From NCBI RefSeq assembly GCF_041146795.1, contig NC_135170.1:21694033-21758032 (forward strand): a stretch of DNA of 64,000 nt, in the 5' to 3' direction. The DNA comes from Maylandia zebra (Eukaryota > Chordata > Actinopteri > Cichliformes > Cichlidae). Positions within the stretch are counted from its first letter, which is position 1. Each line of letters begins with the position of its first letter. A program made the position numbers and the translations under genes. This document shows positions 38,765 to 50,500 of this stretch, in pieces. Below the pieces are notes generated by a model. The model saw nothing but the letters and a program-made list of their open reading frames with translations. It did not search any database and had not been told where the DNA came from.

Positions 38765-40020
38765 ACCCTACTTTGCCTTTAGGACTGCTTTAAGTCTTCA
38801 TAACATAGATTCAGCGAGGTGCTGGAATCATTCCTCAGCGATTTTAGCCCATGTTCACATGATAGGATCACACAGTTGCTACAGTTTTGTCAGGACCACA
38901 TCCACCACATCCCAAAAGGTGCTTTGTTGGACTGAGATCCGGTGACTGTGGAGCTCATTTGAATATAGTGGACTCATTATTTTGTTCAAGAAATGTGAAA
39001 TTTGAGATCATTGGGGCTTATTACATGGTATGCTCTGTTGGTGGGAGTAGCCATGAGAAGATGGGTGCAGCGACCGTGTGGCGACCGTGGCTCAGGGGGT
39101 TGGGAATCGCATCTGTAACCGGAAGGTCGCCGGTTCGATCCCTGGGCTCTCTGTCCTGGTCGTTGTGTCCCTGGGCAAGACACTTTACCCTACTTGCCTA
39201 CTGGTGTTGGCCAGAGGGGCCGATGGCGCGATATGGCAGCCTCGCTTCTGTCAGTCTGCCCCAGGGCATCTGTGGCTACAACTGTAGCTGCCTCCACCAG
39301 TGTATGAATGTGAGAGTGAATGAATAGTGGTATTGTAAAGTGCTTTGGGTGCCTTGAAAAGCGCTATATAAATCCAATCCATTATTAGTGTGGCCATAAA
39401 GGGAGGGACATGGTCAGCAGCAATACTCAGGTAGGCTGTGGGGTTTAAATGATTCCCAGTTGGTACTAAGAGGCCCAAAGTGCACCAAGAAAACATCCCC
39501 AACACCATTGCACCACCAGCAAAATGAACTGTTGATACACAGCAGGATGGGTCCATGATTTCATGTCGTTTCTGCCGCGTACAGCAGGAATGAAGACTCA
39601 TCAGACCAGGCAACATTTTCTAATCTTCAGTCGTCCAGTTTTGTTTAGCTGACAGGAGTGACACCCTTTGTGGTCATCTGCTGCTGTAGCTGATCAGCCA
39701 CATCAGAGATGCTCTTCTGCACACCTTAGTTAGAATGAGTTTAGTTTGAGCCACTGTTGGGTTCATTGAACAGTATAATCATTCTCCTCTGACCTGTGAC
39801 ATAAACTAAGCATTTTTTACCCTGAGAACTGTGGCTCACCAGATACAGTATGTTCTCTTTCGCTGACTATTCTCTGTAAACCCTAGAGATGGCTGTGTGG
39901 GAAAATCCCAGTAGATCAGCAGTTTCTGTCTGGCAACAACAAGCGTGCTACATTCAAAGTCATTTAAATCACCTTTTTCCACCTTTGTGATGCTCACTTT
40001 GAACTTCAGCAGAACATGAT
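38765..40020 (-). mobile_element. Near full-length degenerate Tc1/mariner with nested SINE
   Basis: Minus-strand copy of the family seen at 4645. Segments align in order from the 3' end (near 38790, cttcataacatagattcagc) to the helix-turn-helix region (near 39990). One segment gives MDPSCCVSTVHFAGGAMVLG and another PLVPxxxHLNPTAYLSIxADH, typical of the transposase catalytic domain between the first and second Asp. A SINE splits it at 39080-39385. Frameshifts and stops make it inactive. Confidence 0.75.
39080..39385 (+). mobile_element. tRNA-derived SINE, copy 2
   Basis: Plus-strand counterpart of the SINE at 25098-25402. The head is ggcgaccgtggctcaggggg, the B box ggttcgatccc lies at 39132-39142, and the tail is agcgctatataaat. 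It sits inside the Tc1 copy, whose sequence resumes as tgtggccataaaggg, so it inserted after the Tc1. The two SINE copies differ at only a few positions, suggesting relatively recent activity. Confidence 0.85.
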
Positions 40021-42387
40021 TGAGAGAATATGATTAGCTTTCCAGTGAAGCAGCCTAACACTTTATTCCAATATCACAACAAAGTTCTCCTCCAAAATGA
40101 GAATGTATTTGAATTAACACCTCTGTAAAGCAGCTTGAACAAAAACTAAACATTCTAACTTTTATTAGACTGGGTTGTGACTCCTTATGAATAAGGGAAG
40201 AGCTGAGAGAAGTCGCTTTTTTATTAGTTTTACCCAGATGTTCCTAATAAACTGCCAACTGAGTGCAAGCAGAAGATTTACAATTACACCCGAGGGTCTT
40301 TTTTCCCCTCAGATCTCACCACCCACTGCTATATCTATCATTTCTGTGTCATTTGCCACGTTATTTCTCAGTGCATGAACCATACAAAACGTGAGCTATG
40401 AGATGGTGTCAGTGTAGCGATTACATAGCATACATATGCATACGTATTATGATTACACTACAGGCTTTTTTAGGCTTTCAAGAGAAGCTACACGTGCAGA
40501 AAGCAGGCATCAAAAAGGTTTTGGCATGATTACAGTGAAACATCATGTCCATTTAGGGAGCTGTCAGTTGTGCCTCTGCTCTTTCTGCCCATCTTCAGCT
40601 CAATCTGGGCCTACGCTGCCTCTTTCTCAGTTCTGAAGCCAGAGAGCCGCATCCTGCTCATCTCTGCTGTCTGAGCACCATACTTTAGATCATTTATAAA
40701 GTAGGACATGCGTCTGCGATAAGAAGGTGAGGGCAGATTAGATTACACAGTCTCACACAAAGAAAGAGAAGAAGAGAGAGATTTTTGTGGCAGAAAATGA
40801 ACCACTTGTCGAAGGGAAGGAATCACAGCATCATCTTTATACCCGCTAGGAGCTTCATTTATGGCATTATGAGCATTTTCTACCCAGATGGGCACTAGTG
40901 TAAAGGAAAGCAAGAATTGAGCGCTAAAGTGTCCAGTAATGGCTCACCCGTATTTGCTAAAAGCCACTTGAAAAGTGGAACAAAGGTGAGCGAGAGTAGA
41001 AGAGAAAAGAAAGGAATAATCATGTGCTTTTAATTATTTTCTGCAACACGTGAACAAATGAGCTGCAAGGGATGCAGGGAGGGGAGCTCCACGATTGAGT
41101 GTTAAATAAAATATAGCCAGATGACGTGAATTAATCACAGAGAGATGTGGGGGGAAACGGAAGATATCCTTCAAGAGTAGGTAGCATAGCTGTGAAAAAC
41201 CCCCACAGGGTTAGAGCTGGCCTGCTTTCCAGTACTTAATACAACATCATCATTGGTCCTTGTCACGCAAACTCGATTACATGTAATCTTGTGGTGCTTT
41301 GATCCAGGCGGGATTGTGTTGTGCATGTGGGTTGTTGTTTGCAGTTAGATTTAATATAGGACATCAGATACTGTCCTGTGTACGTGTGAGGGTATTTTTT
41401 GATGTGTAATGCAGTGATATTTTTCAAAACCAAACCAGGACAGACGACGGCTGTTATACACGTTAGTTATGGAACGCGGTTGAACTTCAGCCCGACCCCA
41501 TTATGCCCTGCGGTGACGCATGTGGATGAGTTCAGTGGTAGGATAGGTTTGTGCAGGTCGTTACAGGGCACGTGTGTTATTAACTCATTACATCATCATT
41601 ACACGCAGTGTTTCAGGACCCCATGCTGCCAGGTCATCACCGAAACGAGCACCGGATGCACAAAAGAAAAAAAACAAACGCAGGTTGTTGCTAAAGAAAT
41701 GGTTGGTGATTTGTGTTCAGTGCAAACGCCACAGAAATAAAAATACTAATTCAAGTGCTGTGCTGATGTTAACAGCTATCTTATTTGTTTTATTCTTTGC
41801 AACAAGCCTAAATTTTCAGAAAAGGTGCCAATGATCCGGCTCAGAGGCTTAAAGAGTGTCTACTGGTTTATAAATGGTGTGAGGCCAGGCCAGTTCAGGT
41901 GTGCCTTTTGGTTTTCTGTTAACAATACATGAAATACCAGATACTTACATGTGCAACTGCAAAGAAAGTATCGTGCAGTATTATTGGCATTTGATTGCTT
42001 TTTCTGTGGAGCATCTGTCATTTGTTGTGAGAAGCTGGCTAATGTTAAGTACAGTGCCAAACAAGCTAAGAAAACATCCCTACAGAGACAGTTTTGTCCT
42101 ACTTCAAAAGAGCACCAGCTCTGAACCAGAAGCTCTAAGACTGTGTGTCTCATAGTGATATGCTGACATACACTATATGGTGCATAAATGGTGAATAAGA
42201 CCAATCATTCAGCCATGGGAACAAGCTTCCATACCATTGCAAATATTTAAGGAAGAATATGTAATTTGTTGTGCTCATCTCAGGTTGCATTTACCTAATT
42301 TTAAGATCTAGATATTTTTCATTATGTCCTGATATGTAAACACTTAGAAATGACAGAGGGTGTACTTTCATTTTACCATGACTGTAC
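40021..42387. other. Non-coding stretch
   Basis: No gene or transposon is recognised. Parts near 40550-41110 have balanced composition and could be regulatory, but nothing in the sequence proves it. Confidence 0.45.
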
Positions 42388-42890
42388 ATTATAGAGACAA
42401 AAGTATTGGGCCACGCCATTTAATATTGGAATTCAGGTGTTTTCAGTCCCGTTATGTGTGTAAAATCATGCACCTAGCCGTGCAGTCTGCCTTTATAAAC
42501 GTGTGTGAAAGAAGGGGTCGGTCTAAGACCTCACTGAATTTGAAGGTGATACTGAAATGAGATGCTACCATTTCCTCAAGTCAGTTTGTTTAATTTCTTC
42601 CCTGCAGGTATTCCACCATCGGTGGTAAGTGGTATTATTGCAAAGTGGAAATGTTTAAGAGTCCCAGCAACTCCGCCACAAAGTGCCTGATCACATAAAG
42701 TTACAGAGCGGGGTCGTGCAGTTCGTATACGTCACCAGCCATCAACTGAGAGCTCCAAACCTCCTCTGACATTAACAAAATCTGAGCATGGGGAGCTACA
42801 TGGCATTAGTTCCTATGGCTGAGCAGCTCCTGTAGCTGTAATGTGTAGGTGTCCCAATGCTTTTTTCTGAATATCACCCATCTACAGCTG
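42388..42890 (+). mobile_element. Internally deleted Tc1/mariner, third family
   Basis: The left end reads gagacaaaagtattgggcca and the right end gtgtcccaatgcttttttctg, roughly inverted termini of a widespread fish Tc1 family. The block near 42490-42560 corresponds to the transposase start (GRSKTSLNLKV). The block near 42605-42700 matches the continuing helix-turn-helix region. The catalytic domain is deleted, leaving about 0.5 kb. Confidence 0.65.
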
Positions 42891-44989
42891 TTTGTATAAT
42901 ACGTATGTATAAATGACATGAAAAATAATAATTTGCCATCTTGGGCTAAATGGAAATATTCAAGGCTACATGCAGACTTTGTGAGGCTAAACTTTAACTT
43001 ATCCAGTGCTAAATCTGCATGCTATTGTACCCGATGCTTATTAGCAGGCACTGCTTAAAGTTAAAATCTGACATGTATGGTTGGACAGACTGAAAGAAAA
43101 GTCTGAGGATCGATAAATTCAGAAGCATCCTTTCTCTGGTCTAACGAACTGACGAGGGAGGAGATCCAGGTTTTAGTGTTACTTTTTTAATATTGTAAAC
43201 AACCATGCTTTGTAACCAGGTTTGAACAGCAGGTGTAAACATGTCTGGGGAAGCCTATTTAGAATAATATGTTAAGTCATTTGAGTCTGGATCAAAGTGG
43301 TGGAACAGCAGGCAAATCGACATGTTGCTAGCACAGCTTTAAAGCAAAGAAGGGAAGCCAGAAAGCGAGAGAGGGAGAGACTCCAGACAGGGAGTCCGGT
43401 GGACTTAACAACCAGGCTGTTAAATTCATCACAAAGTTGTCAAGTATCAGGTGACATTAATTATAGATGCCTTGTGCGATGAGCCGTTTGTTTAGTGTGC
43501 CTGTAAAATTGGGCCATAGATGTGAAGAGGAGTGGGTCAGCGAGGTTACACGTGAGCGCTGTGCCACCCTTTCTTTCCTGCTACCCTCCAATTTAGAGTC
43601 AGCACTCAAAAATAATAAGAGGAGTGGGAAAGAATTGGGAGCAAGAGCGAAAGAGAGTGGGAGGGTGAGAGACAACACAAGAGTGGGGATGCTGAATAAA
43701 ACATAACAGAAGGAAAGAGATGGATGGATGACTGAGCAAGTTTTCCTCTACTCCTCTTTCTAAGCCAGCGCATACAGCACTGAGCACACCTGCATGCTCG
43801 CACGTAACACACCAGTAACACATCTGGTGTACGCTGCACATCCCATGTGCGCTCATACAGTGTGTATACTATGCATGCGTGTCTTTAGCAATTTCACCGG
43901 ACACCGGACACCAGACACGCCAGGGAAATTATCAGAATCATTTGCACATCTAGCTGCAGCTCGGCACGCCCGAGCAGGCTCTGCGTTAGCTCTCGCCACC
44001 CCTGGGTGAGTCTCCCTGGTCTAAGTGGTCCAGCTTCTGCCCCTGCCCAGCACCAGGGACCAGCTGGTCTGACCAGGCTCTTATAATACTTCTGTTATTA
44101 GACTTGGGAAATGGAGACATTTAACACTGCTGCAGCTGAGACTAAAGCCCCACGGCCCTGTCTGTAAATTACACTGCTCTCACAAACAATTGCATTGAAA
44201 TAAGGCCACTGAGGAAGGATTTTGGCTCTGTAAAATGTAGCCTTGATGACCTAGTTTCAGCAACTACCACCACTGCCTGTGTGCGTGAGTGTGTTTGATC
44301 ATCTTCACCAACTATCGCTAATCACAAAGTTTACCATTAAATATGCAACAGCTCTAAACGCAGGCTCATAACTCTTCGTGAATTAAAGGAATGCCTTTCA
44401 AGTCATTCTGCCGTTGTAATTTGCTGCAGTGATGAAGCATAAAAGATTGGGTTTAATTGTGTGCTTTACCTAAAAAAATATTCTCAGCCTCTTTGAAATC
44501 GGCTCCTCAACAGTTTCTGTCTGATCCTCCTGATCAGACCCTTCTGTAGCGCCCCAATCTCAACCAGGGCTGTTTGATGTTGTCTGAGCTGATGTGTGTT
44601 TGTTTGCAGTTGGACTTCTCCTATTGATCACAGCAGATTGGACCCAGTTATGTTTGCTCAAGTGTGCAGACATTAGAGGACCTCCTCATTCTGATCACAC
44701 CGCTGAGAGAAATATGGGCCGTAACAGCAGTAATGATGGGAAAACTCTCCCTTTTGTTTTTAGTCAGTATCAAAGGGATTCTGCAATAGCTCTCAGGTTT
44801 CCTTTATACTTTCCGTTTAGCATGGATATAAGCTGACAGCAGTTCAATCAAAGAAACATCACAGAACAAAGACTTACATATCTACAAATTCCTATAAATA
44901 ATTCAGTAACACATATGTTTTAATTAGTTCTATGTATTAGAAATACTAAACTCCTCTAATCTATCACTTTGGTTTGAAGCAAGTGATTT
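42891..44989. other. Non-coding stretch
   Basis: No gene is recognised. A purine-rich patch lies near 43340-43400 and 43610-43670. Confidence 0.5.
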
Positions 44990-45250
44990 ACTTTTTTGCT
45001 TCACATCCTGCTGAGGAGTCAATCAGGAAAAGGCGTGCACAAGGCATCCTTTTCAGACGTCTGAAACACCTCAACTTGCTGCTTTCAATATGGAGGAGCA
45101 GCGGCTGTACCCCGAGTCCCTCTCGATCAGCTGACCTCCTCCTATCTCTAAGGGAGAACCCAGCCACCCTTCAAAGGAAACTCATCTTGGCCACATATAT
45201 CCACAACCTCATTCTATCGGTCACTACCCAGAGCTCGTGTCTATAGAAGA
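44990..45250 (-). mobile_element. LINE reverse-transcriptase C-terminal fragment
   Basis: The minus-strand reading gives HELWVVTDRMRLW, then VAGFSLRDRRRS and LLLHIESSKLRCF. This block is characteristic of the region downstream of the RT core in an RTE/L1-like fish LINE. Stops interrupt it. It is related to the fragment at 48797-49235. Confidence 0.6.
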
Positions 45251-46029
45251 GGGTCATAGGAATGTAGCTTGACTACAACAGATCTGCCCCAATCCACCTG
45301 TCAATCTTACCCCTCACACTCACTTATTAAATAATATTCCCAAAATATCAGCCAAGCACAAAAAAGAAAGAGCAAATCTGTCTTGTTATTTAGCTTCTGG
45401 TATCAGTCACTCAAAAACCAAACAAAAAAAGAAAAACATCCATTGTGTGGTTCTTTTGATTGACAGATGGCCCTGCTAGGCTTCAGCTCCACTACTTTGA
45501 GTCATTCAAAATGGACCTCATCAGAGTGTGTATGTGTGCTGCTGTTGGTGTCTTCTCAAGCATTTCTATTGGATCCTTTGATTACTATCATTGCCTGATG
45601 TCAGGTGGAGACTGTCTAAGACACAGACGCTCCACTTCACTTTTGCAGTTCTTTGTTGTCTTAACTTCACCACTCGACGTTGCTGTTTAGGTAGTCGAGG
45701 CCCAAAGATTATGTCACTCATAATATCTTGATGGCAGTGAAACGTGTCTGAAATAAAGCCTTTAAAGAAAAATTCTTGGTATTTCTTATATTCTGTTCAG
45801 TATCTCATTTATTAACAGGCTTTTAAGTTCATCGGCACTATTCACTCTCACTTTGTCTTTCTTCTCCTTTATTTTATTTTTTTTTTTTTTAAACTTCAGG
45901 CCTGTATTGTCATCTTAGTCGCCTGTGCTTCTGGTGTAGTTTTTGATGGTTTTATTCTTCAACTTCATTGCTATCTATCCGCACACCCAGGCTCTGTCTT
46001 GTCTCACAGCACCCTCTGGTGGTTGTTTT
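45251..46029. other. Non-coding stretch
   Basis: No gene is recognised. A T-rich run lies near 45870-45890. Confidence 0.5.
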
Positions 46030-46218
46030 CAGTCATCGGACTCGGTACAAGCTGTAAACAGTGAGGGAGTCAGGGAAGGAGTGGGCAGGCGCGGATGTAA
46101 TCAGGACTCGTTATTTTGGATCGACAGGCCCGATCCGTCTGCGAGGCCGCTGCGTGTCTCAGAACAACCGAGGCGAAGGAGCATCAGCCGGGCCGGCTCC
46201 TCCATTCAGTCCGGGGCG
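46030..46218 (+). other. Candidate untranslated first exon of the protein Z-like gene
   Basis: A locally CpG-rich, GC-rich block in AT-rich surroundings ends with CCGGGGCG|GTAAGTACGG, an excellent splice donor. The next plausible plus-strand acceptor into a gene is ttctgtacag|cggtccc at 47380/47381. That acceptor opens 56 bases before the protein Z-like ATG. I infer a 5'-untranslated exon joined to the first coding exon. The transcription start is not defined, and the exon could belong to another transcript. Confidence 0.45.
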
Positions 46219-46559
46219 GTAAGTACGGAGCAGCACTGCTGCTGTGGTTGTTGTTAATGTTCGTAGAATTTCTCCTTCAGGCCTGCTGAGACACCCCGCC
46301 ATGAAAACAGTGACTCTGCTACAGTGTAGCATCATGTAGGTGCCCAGCATCCTGTTTACTAAAAGGCGTAGATGCTGCTTTATATCGGTATTTGTTGCAA
46401 TACCAACCATGTACCTCTAGAAAGAAGCATAAAAAGCCAAGACTGTACTAATAGAGCCATTAACGTGCTACCGAAAGCATATTGTTGTTTATGTTGGGCA
46501 GAGGCAGATGTTTGTTTATAAGTGCATTTTATGGGTTGGGCCCACGTTTGTCTCCAGAG

Positions 46560-47085
46560 CTGCTTTTTCTTCGTGTCATAGATTCAACATGTTGACATGA
46601 TAGCATCACGCATTTGCTGCACATTTGTCAAATGCACATACATGATGTGAGTCGCCTCTTCCACCACATCCCAAAGGTGCTCTATTGGATTGAGATTATT
46701 GTGGAGGCCATCAGAGTACAGTGAGTCATTGTCATGTTCAAGAAACCAGTTTGAGGCGATCAGAGCTTCGTGACGTGGTTTGTTATCCTGCTGGAAGCAG
46801 CCATCAGTAGATGGGCACCCCGTGCCATCTACACCGTGGACATAAAGGGATGAGAAGCAACAATACTTAAGTAGACTGTGGTGTTTAAATGATGCTGGGT
46901 TTGTACTTGTGGGCCCAAGGTATGCCTATAAAATATTTCTAACACCATGGCACGACCAGCAGTAGCTGTAAGCTTTGATACAAAGCAGGAGGGATCCATG
47001 CTTTCATGTTGTTTCTGGCAAATTCTCACACAACCGTCTAAATGTCGCAGAAGAATCCAGACTCAACATCTCTAACCAGTTTCTC
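46560..47085 (-). mobile_element. Tc1/mariner fragment, 3' half
   Basis: Minus-strand fragment of the family at 4645 and 38765. One frame reads MRICQKQHESMDPSCFVS and continues to LSIVASHPFMSTV, the transposase segment after the first catalytic Asp. It lies in the probable 5'-untranslated intron of the protein Z-like gene and has stops. Confidence 0.7.
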
Positions 47086-47436
47086 TAGCAGGTTGGTAGT
47101 GCTGTTGTATGCTCGCTTCAGAGAGCTCCCCAAATGAAGTGCTTAACTTTATAAAGAACCAGTGAGCCAGCTGCGGCCACTACTGCGCAATAACTGAGTG
47201 AACTACAGCTTCATAACACCCAGGCAGCGATTTTCATTCTTTCTAACTGACTGCGGCCTTCTAAAACATTAAACAGTGCCTACTTCTTTCTCTTCTGCAT
47301 GTCCTTCTACTGCTTAATGTCTTTTCCCAGAAATCCTCATGCATCAAAAACTCTGCTTGTCTCTGTGTCTTTCTGTACAGCGGTCCCTGCATCACTGACA
47401 CATTGCCTCAGAGCTGGGATACACTTCAGTGACACC

Positions 47437-47515
47437 ATGCACTTCGTGACCACACCTGCTGCGGTGCTGTGTCTGCTGGCTGGGGCATCGGTGGCCATTC
47501 ACGCCCCTGAGACAG
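47437..47515 (+). CDS. proz: proz-like exon 1: signal peptide
   Basis: ATG in context caccATGc. It encodes a hydrophobic signal peptide with AAVLCLLAGASVA and ends ACA G|GTAAGG (phase 1). The frame continues upstream of the ATG, but acceptor ttctgtacag at 47371-47380 shows that upstream part is intron. Confidence 0.8.
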
Positions 47516-50500
47516 GTAAGGAGGGCAGCATGGAGCCAGGGGACTCCACAGGGCTCAACAGCGGTCAGTTGTAATAAAAAGCAAAGATTTAAAGGTCAGG
47601 TTTGTGAGAGCAGACAGCAAATAACATGTCAGAGGGATTCAGTGCTAAGAAAGTCAGGTCAGTCGTTTTATGGAGCAGACGTCTTGGCGCTGGGTCAGTG
47701 AGATGCTGCTTATTTGGCTTATATTAAGTTAATGGTTAATGATCTGTTTAGTACTTCTAAGCTATATTGAGTCTTTGATGCTATGATATCTGAGACCTTA
47801 TGTGTCCCCTCAGTTTTTTTGGACAAGGAGCAGGCAACCTCCTTAATCTCCCGTCAGAAGAGAAATACACCTTCCACTCTGGAGCAGGCTTGCATGGAGA
47901 AGGTGTGCAGCTACGAGGAGGCCAGAAAGTTCTTCCAAGACACATACCGCACGGTGAGCCCACTGTTAATCCCCTCCTCATTTCCTCAAACCTCCTTTGC
48001 GCCTCTGTTTGTAAAGAGAAAGCCACTGTGCAGCTCCAGATGTTTACTTGTGCCGTGTTATTTCTTCTCCAGGATATCTTCTGGTCAGTCTACGTTGGTA
48101 AGTGCATTATTAAAAGGATTGTCCATTACTGCCTATGCATTAGCACTGCATTACAGCTTATTAACTTCTCCGTGTTCAGATGGAGATCAGTGCGCAGAGA
48201 AGCCCTGCAAGAATGGAGCCATGTGTTCAGACAGCGTTGGAGGCTTTGATTGTGTCTGTAAGTCGGGTTTCACTGGAGCCCTCTGCGAGAAAGGTGAGAA
48301 GGAGACGGCAGGATTTCGCACATGAACATCATTTTTGATTTGCTTTTCAAGTTCTGCAAGCTTTCCACTTTGTTTTCACAATGCAGACGAGACTCTGTGC
48401 ACTCTGGAAAAGGACCAGGGCTGCTCTCAGTTCTGTAAACCAGGCTACATATCCTACGAATGCTCCTGCGCCCGTGGGTGGAAGCTCAACACAGACAAGA
48501 AACAGTGTGTGCCTCAAGGTACGTCTGTCATGTATTGAAATTACTTTTTTCTGCATGTTCTTTGTTCGAGTTTGAAAAAAAAAAATCCGTGTTTTATGCC
48601 TGTGTCTATTATTTACTGAATAACATGGCAGATTACTAGTTGCCAGTGATTGTGGGTGGTGGAAAACCTTTGGCAGTACATCAAAACAATACATAAAGGT
48701 TATCCATCCATCTTCTGCCACTTATGTGGGTCTGCAATAAAAGCAGTCTAAGCATAAATGCACAGACCCACTCAGTGAGCCACCTCCTCCAGCTCTTCAA
48801 AGATCACTAAGGCCAGCTGAGATATATATAATAAATAATCTCTCCATCGTGTTCCTCTTTGTAGGAAATAACAGAAATACTTCACCTAGGAAGCACCACA
48901 GTAGATATACTAAGGACTCCTCGATGTGGAGTGGTAGTGGCTCCACTCTGTGGCCCTCCTGAATGACAGAGCTCCTCTTGCTGTCTCTAAGGGAGAACCC
49001 AGCCACCCTGCCGAGGAATCTCTTTTCCATTCTTTGCATCCAAAATCTCATTCTTTCTGTGACTACAAAGATTTTGTGGCCGTGTGTGAGGGCGAGAATG
49101 TAAATCAATCAACACTTAACTGTGACACTTGGCTCTCTCTTCAGATATACTCATTTTACTTTCACTGCTGAAACTGCACCAATGCATCTGTCAGTCTCCC
49201 CGCTCCACCCTTATGAACAAGACCCTGACATATTTGAACTCCCTCTCTCAGGTACCAGTTTTTCCCTGACCTGAAGTGGGAATCGTGGCCTCAGACTAGG
49301 AGGTGCTATCTGTCATTTTTGCTGCTTCACACTTGGCTCCTAACTGCCCCAGTGCGAGATGCATGTCACCTACTAATGAAGCCAGAAGAGAGGTGATGCT
49401 GAGGCCACCAAAGGGCAAGTGGTGGAGGCCACCCTCCACCACTTGGCTGTGTTTAGAAATTCTGTGACCATTTTTACACTGCATAAAAATGAGGTCACAC
49501 CAGGGTACCGCAGTCGATTTAGCATCTCTGCTTAATCTGACAATCTGTCTTTGGGTTGTGGGAAGAGGCTGGAATACTGGGGAAAACCCACAGGGACAGT
49601 GAAAATATGCCAGCTTCACACAGCCTCCAACCAACCAGCATTGTTGCCTCAAAGCAACATTGCTGTTATTAGGTACTATGGAGGACCCCTACACCTCCAT
49701 AGTGCCTCATGAAGAGCTGAATTTATTACAGCACAAGGGTTTGAAGTGAAAATGGCGTTTAGAGCAGGAAAAAACAGTTTTCTCTTAGAGGGCATAGACA
49801 AGAGACCCATCTGCCCATGTTTGTTTACTTTTTCAGTCATTTTTCTAACATTGTATCGCTTACATGATGCTGTCAAAGATATAATCAAGACACCCATCCA
49901 GCCAGCTCAGATGAAAAGAGGATTTCTGATATTTCCCCACAGACTGCTTTTGACTACAAAAACTATTGCTAGATATGCCCGTCGTACTTCAAAAATAATG
50001 TAGTCAAAGAAATAATCATAATCATCTCCTTCTGTCAGTCGAGTACCCCTGCGGTAAGGCGGTCCGTCTACAACAGTTGCAAGGCAAATTGTCCAGAATC
50101 AGCACCAGCAACCCTGAAGGAATTGCCTGTTTGTCATCAGAATGTCCGTGGCAGGTAGGAGGACACTTGTTAACATAAAGACACAATGATTTCAGTGTGT
50201 GGGTGTGCGTTTCTCAAAGGTATGAAAAAGAGATGCAGGGTCTTAACTGTCGTGCTGTTTGCAGGCTGTTCTGGTGAGTTCAGAGTCTGCAGGTTTCTGT
50301 AGCGGAGTCATACTGAAGGAGAACTTTGTCCTGACTACAGCTCAGTGTGCCAAAAAATACTCATCCTTCCAGGTGGTTGTTGGTGAGTAAACAAAGATTA
50401 TACAAACACTGCAAGTAGGTAGTGATTGATATGTATTGTACATTTTATAATACACAATTAGTTTTCCATTGCCCCCCAAAAATGTAATCTAAAATAATAA

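Noticed and set aside
39122..39142. tRNA gene suggested by the B-box word ggttcgatccc
   Set aside because: There is no cloverleaf with acceptor pairing. The word belongs to the tRNA-derived head of a SINE with a LINE-like tail.
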